From Nanobdellota archaeon (GTDB lineage: Archaea > Nanobdellota > Nanobdellia > Woesearchaeales > GW2011-AR9), in NCBI GenBank assembly GCA_018812355.1, contig JAHJDQ010000009.1, positions 1-16,867 on the forward strand: a stretch of DNA of 16,867 nt, given 5' to 3'. Of the stretch, positions 8,178 through 14,483 are shown piece after piece. The position numbers were made by a program, and so were the translations under genes. Every line of letters begins with the position of its first letter. The first letter of the stretch is position 1. The notes beneath the pieces are model-generated. The model had not been told where the DNA came from and did not search any database. It was given only the letters and a program-made list of their open reading frames with translations.

Positions 8178-9521
8178 TTAAACACCAACTTCTTTTCTAA
8201 CTTCATCAGCGATTTGTTGAGCATAATTATTTAATTCTTCTTTAATCTTTCCCTCAATCATGATTCTTAATTTACTGGAAGTTCCTGAATATCTTACTAA
8301 AACTCTGCCCTCTTCTCCTAATTTTTCTTCAATTTCTTTTATTTTACGCAAAACTGAAGGCATTTCTTCGAGATTTTTTTTTTCTTTAACCTCAACATTA
8401 AGAGTAAGTTGAGGATACATCGGAATTCCGGCGGCTAATTCAGATAATGGTTTACCTGATTTTTTGATCGTTCTTAAAATTTGTAAAGCTGAAATGGTTC
8501 CATCTCCAGTAGTAGTATGGTCCAAAAAAATAATGTGGCCAGATTGTTCTCCGCCAAGATTATAATCGTTCTTTCTCATTTCTTCAACAACATAACGGTC
8601 CCCTACTTTTGTTTGGACAACTTTACCGCCGGCAGATTCAATGGCTTTGGTTAAACCGAGATTGCTCATGACAGTAGTCACAAGAGTATTTTGTTTTAAT
8701 GTACCTTCACGCAACATTTCTAAAGCAACAATACCCATCATGCGATCTCCACAAACAACTTCTCCTTTTTCATCTAACATAATCACTCGGTCAGCATCAC
8801 CATCTAAAGCGATTGCTAAATCGGCATTTTCTAAAAGAACATCATCTCTAAGCAATTCTGGATAAAGAGCGCCGCACCTCTCATTAATATTTTTACCGTT
8901 GGGAAAAGTATTTTTTAGAATAACCTCAGCACCTAATTCAGTGAGAATGTATTTGGTAACATGGTAAGCCGCACCATTAGCACAGTCCAAAACAATTTTC
9001 AATCCTTTCAGACTCATATTCTTAATTGAATTTTTAGCAAACTCAATGTATCTTCCTCTGGCGTCACTAATTCGATGCGCCTTGCCAACATCTTCTCCGG
9101 TGATGTTATCTGTATTTAAATCTGATAAAGCAAGTTGTTCAATCTTTTCTTCGACATCGTCAGGAAGTTTAAAACCATGGGCATCAAAAAACTTAATCCC
9201 ATTATCTTCATAAGGATTATGAGAAGCGGAAATAACTACACCAGCATCGGCAGCAAATGATCTAGTAATATGGGCAATCGCCGGAGTGGGCATCGGGCCA
9301 ACAAAATATACTTCTATGCCCATTGATAATAAACCAGCAGCTAAAGCTGATTCAATCATATAACCAGATAGACGAGTATCTTTACCAATGACAACTTTAC
9401 ATTTCTTACCGTTACGAAGAATAATGCCAGCAGCTTTGCCTACTTTAAGAGCAATATCTACTGTCATCGGATAAGTGTTCGCTTTTCCTCTGATACCGTC
9501 AGTGCCAAATAGTTTTCTCAT
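8178..9521 (-). CDS. glmM: Phosphoglucosamine mutase, bacterial GlmM type
   Basis: Interconverts GlcN-6-P and GlcN-1-P (or the N-acetylated forms, depending on the order of the pathway here) through a phosphoserine. Alpha-D-phosphohexomutase family, 447 aa, the standard GlmM length. Visible: N-terminal MRKLFGTDGIRGKAN, typical of GlmM; phosphoserine loop ISASHNP (Ser100); Mg-binding DGDADR (240-245); sugar-binding GGEQSGH (323-329); and the phosphate-binding loop RYSGTSSKLRIM (410-421), where bacterial GlmM commonly has RPSGTEP. The change in this last loop is notable but the Ser-Gly-Thr core is kept. It begins 12 nt after glmS without a clear Shine-Dalgarno sequence, suggesting reinitiation or coupling. 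Overall it looks more like bacterial GlmM than the archaeal phosphomannomutase-like enzymes, so ancient transfer from bacteria is likely (inference). Confidence 0.93.
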   Translation of the reverse strand: MRKLFGTDGIRGKANTYPMTVDIALKVGKAAGIILRNGKKCKVVIGKDTRLSGYMIESALAAGLLSMGIEVYFVGPMPTPAIAHITRSFAADAGVVISASHNPYEDNGIKFFDAHGFKLPDDVEEKIEQLALSDLNTDNITGEDVGKAHRISDARGRYIEFAKNSIKNMSLKGLKIVLDCANGAAYHVTKYILTELGAEVILKNTFPNGKNINERCGALYPELLRDDVLLENADLAIALDGDADRVIMLDEKGEVVCGDRMMGIVALEMLREGTLKQNTLVTTVMSNLGLTKAIESAGGKVVQTKVGDRYVVEEMRKNDYNLGGEQSGHIIFLDHTTTGDGTISALQILRTIKKSGKPLSELAAGIPMYPQLTLNVEVKEKKNLEEMPSVLRKIKEIEEKLGEEGRVLVRYSGTSSKLRIMIEGKIKEELNNYAQQIADEVRKEVGV

Positions 9522-9533
9522 TTTTGTTTTTGT

Positions 9534-11300
9534 TTATTTCACAGTTACTGATTTCGCAAGATTTCTGGGTTTGTCAGGATCTAAGTCTCTTGCTATAGCT
9601 AAATAGTAAGCAAGAATTTGAATAGGAATAATATTTACAATCGGAGAAGCGTAACTAACGTCAGGAACTTTAATCCAATAATTGAAAACTTCGTTATTTT
9701 CAGGAGCGACTCCGATGATGTATCCGCCTCGACTTTTTATTTCCATGGCATTACTAAGAATATCAGCTTTAGTTTCATCATTAGCAACGAAAGCAATACA
9801 AGGCGTGTTTTCTTCAATCAATGCAATCGGACCGTGTTTAAGTTCTCCACCGGCAAAACCCTCAGCGTGAATGTAAGATACTTCTTGAATTTTAATCGCT
9901 GCTTCAAGAGCAATGGCGTAGTTGGCTCCTCTTCCAATAATGTAAATGTCTCGTTGATCTTTTATTTTTTCGGCTAATTGTTGTAAAGAATTATTAAATT
10001 CTTCATTTAACATTAAACCAACTTGATCAGCAGTATTTTTTAGTAAAACCATGCCTTCATCATAGCGATCAGCAGCAGCATAAGCAAGAAGAATCATTAA
10101 AGCAAGTTGAGAGGTGGTTGCTTTAGTAGAACAAACAGCAATTTCTGGTCCGGCGTTGATAAGCAGAGAATAATCTGATTTACGCATGATCGTACTACCC
10201 ATGACATTAACCAGAGAAACAACTTTACCATTTTTTTCCTGGACAGTTTCCATTGCTTCTAAAGTGTCAGCAGTCTCTCCAGATTGTGAAACGACAATTA
10301 ATAAAGAACGGCTTTGGATAAAATGATGGAAGTTAGGGAACTCACTGCCGAAAGCAAAGTTAATATGTTTTTTAGCGATGTCCGAGAAAGCATACGTTCC
10401 AGCTAAACAAACCTTACCAGCAGTACCACAGCCAACAGCATAAACTCCAAAAGCGAGATTAATCTCTTTAGCTAAATTTTTAATTAGTTCTGGATCTTGG
10501 ACAAGAGCTTGTTTGATAGTATGTTTTTGTTCCATGATTTCTTTAATCATGAAATGGGGATAATCTCCTTTCTTAGCTTGTTCAGGATCCCAAGTTAAGG
10601 TTTGAATTTCTTTCTGGATTTCTTGGTTTGTTTGCAAGTTATAAATGTGGTAAGTATCGCCGATAGTGACTAACTCATAGTCATCCAAGAAAATAATGTT
10701 TTTGGTGTGTTTCAATAATGGAGAAGGATCAGAAGCAAGGATGAATTCATCTTCACCGATTCCTAACATTAAAGGAGAACCATTTCTAGCAGCATAGATG
10801 GTTTGGTTTTCTTTGTTGATAACGACAATGGCATTGCGGCCTTTTAATTTGTTAAAGGCAGTCATGATTGCTTCTTTTAGATTATTGGTTATTTTTAATT
10901 TGTCTTCAATTAAACGAACAATGACTTCTGTATCGGTTTCAGTATTAAACTGGTAGCCTTTTTCTTTTAACTCTCCTCTTAGTTCTTGATAGTTTTCCAC
11001 AATCCCATTCTGCACTAAAGCAAAATTTTCGTTTCCAGAGAAGTGAGGATGGGCGTTAGTTTGGTTTACTGATCCGTGCGTGCTCCAGCGAGTGTGCGCG
11101 ATAGCCATTTTTGAAGGGTCTAGTTTTAAATCTTCCAATGTTATTAAGCTAACTTTTCCAACATCTTTGACTAAACTAATTCCCCCATTCAACGAGGCTA
11201 TACCCCAACTATCATATCCCCGATATTCTAAATCTTTAAGGCCATTAAGAACAACCTCAACAGCGTTTTTATTTCCTTTGTAACCTATTATCCCACACAT
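9534..11300 (-). CDS. glmS: Glutamine-fructose-6-phosphate aminotransferase (complete)
   Basis: Makes glucosamine-6-phosphate from fructose-6-P and glutamine, the entry step to amino sugars. Class II glutaminase domain (about 1-235): Met-Cys start giving the N-terminal Cys nucleophile, HTRWSTHG (69-76), QNGIVENY (97-104) and TDTEV (122-126). Two SIS isomerase domains: GCGTAGK (290-296), SQSGET (338-343), HAEGFAGGELKHGP (478-491, with the catalytic Glu and His), and C-terminal RNLAKSVTVK. 588 aa is near the usual 600, and no catalytic residue is missing. Start ATG at 11300 has AAGGAG (11309-11314) 8 nt upstream, inside the last codons of the endonuclease ORF whose stop is 2 nt before it. Translation is therefore probably coupled to the upstream ORF. 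Its first 36 codons are duplicated, with many synonymous changes, at 12323-12430; the 5' end may have been imported with the homing element. Confidence 0.95.
   Translation of the reverse strand: MCGIIGYKGNKNAVEVVLNGLKDLEYRGYDSWGIASLNGGISLVKDVGKVSLITLEDLKLDPSKMAIAHTRWSTHGSVNQTNAHPHFSGNENFALVQNGIVENYQELRGELKEKGYQFNTETDTEVIVRLIEDKLKITNNLKEAIMTAFNKLKGRNAIVVINKENQTIYAARNGSPLMLGIGEDEFILASDPSPLLKHTKNIIFLDDYELVTIGDTYHIYNLQTNQEIQKEIQTLTWDPEQAKKGDYPHFMIKEIMEQKHTIKQALVQDPELIKNLAKEINLAFGVYAVGCGTAGKVCLAGTYAFSDIAKKHINFAFGSEFPNFHHFIQSRSLLIVVSQSGETADTLEAMETVQEKNGKVVSLVNVMGSTIMRKSDYSLLINAGPEIAVCSTKATTSQLALMILLAYAAADRYDEGMVLLKNTADQVGLMLNEEFNNSLQQLAEKIKDQRDIYIIGRGANYAIALEAAIKIQEVSYIHAEGFAGGELKHGPIALIEENTPCIAFVANDETKADILSNAMEIKSRGGYIIGVAPENNEVFNYWIKVPDVSYASPIVNIIPIQILAYYLAIARDLDPDKPRNLAKSVTVK
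11193..11300 (-). repeat. Direct repeat copy A: glmS codons 1-36 (intact gene)
   Basis: Aligned without gaps to 12323-12430. By hand count 26 of 108 bases differ, yet 32 of 36 residues are the same; 17 codons differ only synonymously and 4 change the amino acid. Confidence 0.9.
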
Positions 11301-11302
11301 CT

Positions 11303-12430
11303 TTATATCTCCTTGTACTTGTTCATTAACAATTTTAACTTCTCTTTCTTTTTTGGATGTTTAAATCCAACAAACTCATCAAATATTTTGAAATTATCTT
11401 TATGAGTTATAGAAAAATAATACATTGTTGTTCTTGATTTTGATTTATGGATTAAAAGTTGATTTGGTTTGATCCCTATTTTGGTAACTATTTTTCTAAT
11501 ATCTTCAACTAATTTTTTACTCTTTTGGGCAATAACAATCATGTTTTTTTTAGGATAAATAAAACCATCGTCATCATAAAAAGCTTGGAGAAACGCCCCA
11601 AGCAATCCCTTGTTCTTAGTGTTAAATATTAAATCAGGAATTCTTTTTTTCTTATTGAGTTCTTTGTAATTCAAAAGTGTGTATAAAGTAAAACCAACTG
11701 TTGAGGGAAGCCAAATCTCGTCTCCATGTCCAACTCTTTTTCTTGAATAAATTTTAAATTCTCCGAATGTTTTTTTAATGTCATTATGAAAAGAATCTAA
11801 TAATTTTTGTTCGTTATTAACATAAAATGCTCGGTATTTTCCTTCATTTTCAATAACATGAATTCCACCATCACCTAGTATATGTCCTAAAATTCTAAAA
11901 AATTGTTTTGAATTTGTGTTAATCTTTTTGGTGCTAATGGGAAATGAATTTTTTGTTTTAATTTTTTCAATATTTTTAAGTAATTCATCTTCGCTAAGAT
12001 CAAGATCACTGATTAAATTGAAAAGAGTTTGAATATTACACCAATAATTTTCTTTTTTGGTCATTCGATATAATGTTCTTCTAGAAATATTGACATTTTG
12101 GACTGTTTCCTTTTTATTGATGATTTTTTCATTAAGAATGTTCTGGAAATCTTTACTAATTAGCACATAATAGTTCTCTTTTTTTACTAGATTTAAAATA
12201 TTCATACCAATATCCCTCTTGTTGGAATGTTTTAAATTGTAAGAATTTTTATGCTTAATAAAGTTTTCCATAGCCCACCGTACATGTCCAAAATTATTGT
12301 TAATTGTCTTAGAAAAATTACTTGCAGCAATGCCCCAACTATCATATCCTCTGTATTCTAAGTCTTTCAAACCGTTGAGAACTACTTCACATCCGTTCTT
12401 TTTGCCTTTATACCCTATTATACCACACAT
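11303..12430 (-). CDS. GlmS N-terminal fragment fused to a double-LAGLIDADG homing endonuclease
   Basis: 375-residue fusion. Residues 1-36 repeat the GlmS start (MCGIIGYKG, LKDLEYRGYDSWGIA); residues 48-53, GHVRWA, match the GlmS HTRW loop, but about 20 residues between are missing. From about residue 54 the protein is different: a helix-turn-helix-like region (about 106-155, ISRRTLYR then LDLSEDELL) as seen in many archaeal homing endonucleases, then two LAGLIDADG helices, ILGHILGDGG (180-189, Asp187) and LLGAFLQAFYDDDG (276-289, Asp288), and the common ending GFKHPKKKEKL. Two motifs suggest a monomeric endonuclease. No intein splicing blocks are seen (no Cys/Ser start block, no C-terminal His-Asn), so this is not a working intein. 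The GlmS part cannot be an active glutaminase. It sits under the operon promoter with no Shine-Dalgarno sequence; an internal ATG at residue 54 might start the endonuclease alone. Predicted target: the glmS 5' region. Confidence 0.85.
   Translation of the reverse strand: MCGIIGYKGKKNGCEVVLNGLKDLEYRGYDSWGIAASNFSKTINNNFGHVRWAMENFIKHKNSYNLKHSNKRDIGMNILNLVKKENYYVLISKDFQNILNEKIINKKETVQNVNISRRTLYRMTKKENYWCNIQTLFNLISDLDLSEDELLKNIEKIKTKNSFPISTKKINTNSKQFFRILGHILGDGGIHVIENEGKYRAFYVNNEQKLLDSFHNDIKKTFGEFKIYSRKRVGHGDEIWLPSTVGFTLYTLLNYKELNKKKRIPDLIFNTKNKGLLGAFLQAFYDDDGFIYPKKNMIVIAQKSKKLVEDIRKIVTKIGIKPNQLLIHKSKSRTTMYYFSITHKDNFKIFDEFVGFKHPKKKEKLKLLMNKYKEI
11309..11314 (-). promoter_or_regulatory. Shine-Dalgarno site of glmS, embedded in the endonuclease ORF
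   Basis: AAGGAG (minus strand) falls within the codons for the Tyr-Lys-Glu ending of the endonuclease and 8 nt before the glmS ATG. It decides the start of the intact glmS and would travel with the endonuclease if the element moved. Confidence 0.8.
12323..12430 (-). repeat. Direct repeat copy B: glmS codons 1-36 (fused to endonuclease)
   Basis: Diverged partner of 11193-11300. It keeps the operon promoter and a leaderless start, which suggests that it is the resident 5' end and that the other copy arrived with the element. Confidence 0.85.
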
Positions 12431-12455
12431 AGAGGTAAAGATAGGACTGTTTTAG

Positions 12456-12463
12456 CTTTATAA
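12456..12463 (-). promoter_or_regulatory. TATA box of the amino-sugar operon
   Basis: Minus-strand TTATAAAG is centred about 30 nt upstream of the ATG at 12430. Transcription would begin within a few bases of the start codon, and no Shine-Dalgarno sequence is present, so the glmS'-endonuclease message is probably leaderless. I see no other promoter before glmS, glmM, the GNAT or the nucleotidyltransferase. Confidence 0.55.
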
Positions 12464-12483
12464 GTGTTATTAAATAAGAACAT

Positions 12484-12504
12484 ATAAAAATAAAAAAAAG
12501 AAAA
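12484..12504 (-). terminator. T-rich terminator after uS2
   Basis: On the minus strand, just after the uS2 stop (12509), comes a run that is almost all T (a CTTTTC step followed by eight or nine Ts, then ATTTTTA). Oligo-T tracts are the usual archaeal termination signal. It separates uS2 transcription from the amino-sugar operon promoter just downstream. Confidence 0.6.
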
Positions 12505-12508
12505 GATC

Positions 12509-13114
12509 CTATTCCTCTGTAAAATCATCAATTTCAGCAGGCATTTTATCGCTAGCTTTGATTATTGATTTACTAATCATATACTCACGAGCAATCAGAT
12601 AGAAGAATAATCCAACTGATTTCTTACCTTTATTGTTACAAGGAACAACTAAATCCAGTTTGTTTGATTGGTTATTAGTATCGCATAAAGCAATTACGGG
12701 TACGCCAACTCTAATTGCATCACCGACAGCATTCTTATCGGTCCAAGGGTCACAAACTAAGATAATTTTTGGTTGAGTAAAAGTATTTAGGTTAGGATTG
12801 GTTAGAATTCCGGGAGGATATCTGCCTTTAATAATGTTCATGCCCGTTAATTCATGTAATTTCTTAAGCGCTTTCCAACCATTTTCTCTTCTGGAACAAA
12901 TCAGAATATCTTCTGGTTCATATTGTGATAAGAATTGAGCGGCAATTTTAATTCTTTGGTCAATTTTCTGTAAGTTTAAGACACTTAGTCCATCAGGTCT
13001 GGTTTTATAGATAAACTGGGCCATATATTTAGTTTTAAATTTAGTACCGATGTGGATTCCTGATTTAAGGTATTCGTTGGAATCGATTAATAAGGTTTCA
13101 TCATTTTCTGCCAT
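12509..13114 (-). CDS. rps2: Small ribosomal subunit protein uS2 (archaeal type)
   Basis: Structural protein of the 30S subunit. 201 residues from the chosen start. Family landmarks: SGIHIGTKFKTKYM near the N-terminus, the RRENGWKAL and GRYPPGILTNPN segments (archaeal/eukaryotic SA-type form of the uS2 PGxLTN motif), and DPWTDKNAVGDAIRVGVPVI followed by ALCDTNN. The C-terminus is a short acidic tail. A longer frame opens at 13138, but the ATG at 13114 is preceded by AGGAGG at 13124-13129 with 8-9 nt spacing and gives the usual acidic start MAENDE, so I chose it. Alone in its transcript: a TATA box lies at 13238-13245 and a T-rich terminator follows. The leader of about 100 nt is long for this window and holds two hairpins. 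Confidence 0.95.
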   Translation of the reverse strand: MAENDETLLIDSNEYLKSGIHIGTKFKTKYMAQFIYKTRPDGLSVLNLQKIDQRIKIAAQFLSQYEPEDILICSRRENGWKALKKLHELTGMNIIKGRYPPGILTNPNLNTFTQPKIILVCDPWTDKNAVGDAIRVGVPVIALCDTNNQSNKLDLVVPCNNKGKKSVGLFFYLIAREYMISKSIIKASDKMPAEIDDFTEE

Positions 13115-13123
13115 TGTTATTTT

Positions 13124-13129
13124 CCTCCT
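13124..13129 (-). promoter_or_regulatory. Strong Shine-Dalgarno site fixing the uS2 start
   Basis: AGGAGG on the minus strand, 9 nt before the ATG at 13114. It excludes the in-frame upstream start at 13138, which lies before it. Confidence 0.8.
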
Positions 13130-13135
13130 AAAGCA

Positions 13136-13205
13136 CAAGAATTAATCTTCTTGTTCGTGTTTTTTTTTGCCTCACACGACACTACTGATCAACTCTGAGA
13201 TCAGT
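13136..13205 (-). promoter_or_regulatory. Structured leader of uS2 mRNA
   Basis: Two inverted repeats lie between the predicted transcription start (about 13217) and the ribosome binding site: a 7-bp perfect stem ACTGATC/GATCAGT with an 8-nt loop (13184-13205) and a 6-bp stem CAAGAA/TTCTTG with a 6-nt loop (13136-13153), separated by an A9 run. The second ends 6 nt from the Shine-Dalgarno sequence. A control element for uS2 is possible; no tRNA-like fold is present. Confidence 0.35.
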
Positions 13206-13237
13206 GTTGGCTATGTTTATCTTATTTTAGAAGGGAG

Positions 13238-13245
13238 TTTATAAA
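13238..13245 (-). promoter_or_regulatory. TATA box of uS2
   Basis: Minus-strand TTTATAAA, in the short gap after the Trm5-like gene. It predicts transcription from about 13217 and therefore a leader of roughly 100 nt, unlike the leaderless promoters elsewhere in the window. Confidence 0.5.
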
Positions 13246-13251
13246 GATTTC

Positions 13252-14271
13252 TCATAAAACTTTCAAATCAAAGCAAACTCGAAAAACTCCTGGAGAGAAT
13301 TGGCCGCACTTAACTGTTCTAAGAATACGCACTGGTTTTTTATTATGCTTACATATTTCTCTGATCTTTTTAGCTTGCAATTTGAATTCATTTTCATGTA
13401 AGAAGTCGTAAAGGTGGATAATCGTGCCTCTCTTACTTTTTTTCAAAGCAAGATCCAAAAACTGTTCGCCGGATTTAGGGAGGGGCATGGCAATACGGGA
13501 AAACTTTTTTCTTATTTTAGGTAAGATTGCTCTAACGTCTCCTTGATGAATAATTATTTTATTTTCCATTTTGTTTAACTTAACATTCTCTAAAGCATAT
13601 TGATGAGCAAGAGGATTAATTTCAATCCCCAGAATTGACTTGGCGGAAGAGTTTTTGGCGATAACTAAAGGAAAAGGAGCTGCACCAGAAAACAACACTA
13701 AAACTTGTTCGCCTTTCTTGACTTGTTGAGCGATTCTTAATCTCTCATTACCAGAACGAGCCGAGAAATAAGTTTTTTCCAGATGTAATTTTATCCTGAC
13801 TTTGTTTTCATAATGAATAGTTTCTTTAGTTCTCTTACCAGCGAGAATTTTTAATTTTCTTAAACGATAGGTTCCGGAATGAATCTTGTTTTTCTTGACG
13901 ACAGTAGTAATGTTTTTGTTTAACTTGAGATAGGCTTCAGCAATGATCTTTTCTTTCTTAAGCAGTTCTTTGGGAATCTCCAGAATCATAATTTGACCGA
14001 CAATTTCTTGCGCACGCGGAATAAATTTAAGTTGATGTTTAGTTAATTTCTTTTCCAATAGTTTTTCGATAGTAATTGAGCTATCTTTCAATGGAAATTT
14101 AAGTTTAGTTAAGGCTACTTTAGCAGAAGGAACTTTAATTCGTTTGGTTAAAGGAAAATAAAGATGATCTAAGATTTTTAGGGGAAGGTAATCAGGATGC
14201 AAAACATTCTTTTTGGCTAAGAATTGTTTTACTTTCTGGGCATGTTTTAATTCAGTGAAAGCAGCGTACAT
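13252..14271 (-). CDS. trm5: Trm5-family tRNA (guanine-37-N1)-methyltransferase
   Basis: Expected to place m1G37 next to the anticodon, preventing +1 frameshifting and serving as first step toward wyosine in tRNA-Phe. 339 aa, the normal aTrm5 size. An N-terminal D1-like domain (about 1-65) is followed by EIVGQIMILEIP (89-100, the family's IxGxIAILEIP), HSGTYRLRKLKILAG (131-145), KTYFSARSGNERLRI (166-180), motif I VLVLFSGAAPFPLVIA (190-205), EINPLAHQYALENV (217-230) and AMPLPKSGEQFL (261-272), in the place of the NPP-like catalytic motif. The wyosine enzymes TYW2/aTYW2 are related, but the MPLPKSG stretch favours Trm5. Preceded by a TATA box (14295-14302) about 27 nt from the ATG, so probably leaderless and monocistronic. 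Confidence 0.85.
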   Translation of the reverse strand: MYAAFTELKHAQKVKQFLAKKNVLHPDYLPLKILDHLYFPLTKRIKVPSAKVALTKLKFPLKDSSITIEKLLEKKLTKHQLKFIPRAQEIVGQIMILEIPKELLKKEKIIAEAYLKLNKNITTVVKKNKIHSGTYRLRKLKILAGKRTKETIHYENKVRIKLHLEKTYFSARSGNERLRIAQQVKKGEQVLVLFSGAAPFPLVIAKNSSAKSILGIEINPLAHQYALENVKLNKMENKIIIHQGDVRAILPKIRKKFSRIAMPLPKSGEQFLDLALKKSKRGTIIHLYDFLHENEFKLQAKKIREICKHNKKPVRILRTVKCGQFSPGVFRVCFDLKVL

Positions 14272-14294
14272 AGGTCATAAGTAAATAAACGAGG

Positions 14295-14302
14295 TATAAA
14301 AA
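14295..14302 (-). promoter_or_regulatory. TATA box of the trm5-like gene
   Basis: Minus-strand TTTTTATA, centred about 27 nt upstream of the ATG at 14271, with no ribosome binding site between; a leaderless start is likely. Confidence 0.5.
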
Positions 14303-14325
14303 GATTGCTATTGGAAAAGAATAAA

Positions 14326-14368
14326 AAATAAAAAAAATTGAAGAGGTGTAGGATGGCAGTTTACACCA
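14326..14368 (-). terminator. Hairpin plus T-tract after the micro-gene pair
   Basis: On the minus strand GGTGTA (14363-14368) pairs with TACACC (14346-14351), followed within about 10 nt by T-rich DNA (about 14326-14340). It lies just after the Lys-rich micro-gene and before the trm5 promoter. Confidence 0.5.
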
Positions 14369-14375
14369 CTAAATT

Positions 14376-14452
14376 TACTTTTTCTTTTTACCTTTTTTCT
14401 TAGGTGCAGCTTTTTTAGGAGCAGCAGCCTTCTTTGCTTTCTTTTTGGCCAT
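14376..14452 (-). CDS. Lys/Ala/Pro-rich micro-protein (about 25 aa)
   Basis: A very short gene starting at 14452. The first 20 residues are clear: Met-Ala, then blocks of Lys, Ala and Pro (MAKKKAKKAAAPKKAAPKKK), like a histone H1 or nucleoid-protein tail. I expect it to end soon after in more Lys and a TAA near 14376, but the T-run at about 14390-14400 is hard to count and one base decides the C-terminal frame, so the end is uncertain. Support for translation: GAGGTGA (minus strand, 14463-14469) about 10 nt upstream. It follows the acidic micro-gene in the same direction after a 31-nt gap and is followed by a hairpin/T-tract terminator. Likely binds nucleic acid or an acidic partner by charge; no fold is expected. 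Family unknown to me. Confidence 0.55.
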
Positions 14453-14483
14453 TTTGGTATTTCACCTCATTTTTTGAATATGT

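Noticed and set aside
11303..12430. Functional intein or group I/archaeal intron in glmS
   Set aside because: A complete glmS follows with its own start, the fusion lacks intein N- and C-terminal splicing blocks, and no bulge-helix-bulge or group I core was noticed. Splicing is not needed to give GlmS.
11303..12430. A second, truncated GlmS enzyme
   Set aside because: Only 36 residues plus perhaps the HxRW motif are kept; the rest of the glutaminase and both SIS domains are absent, so it cannot work as an aminotransferase despite a good match at its start.
13139..13237. tRNA or box C/D RNA in the gap between uS2 and trm5
   Set aside because: Hairpins are present, but no T-loop GTTCRANNC sequence, no cloverleaf and no clear C/D box pair could be found.
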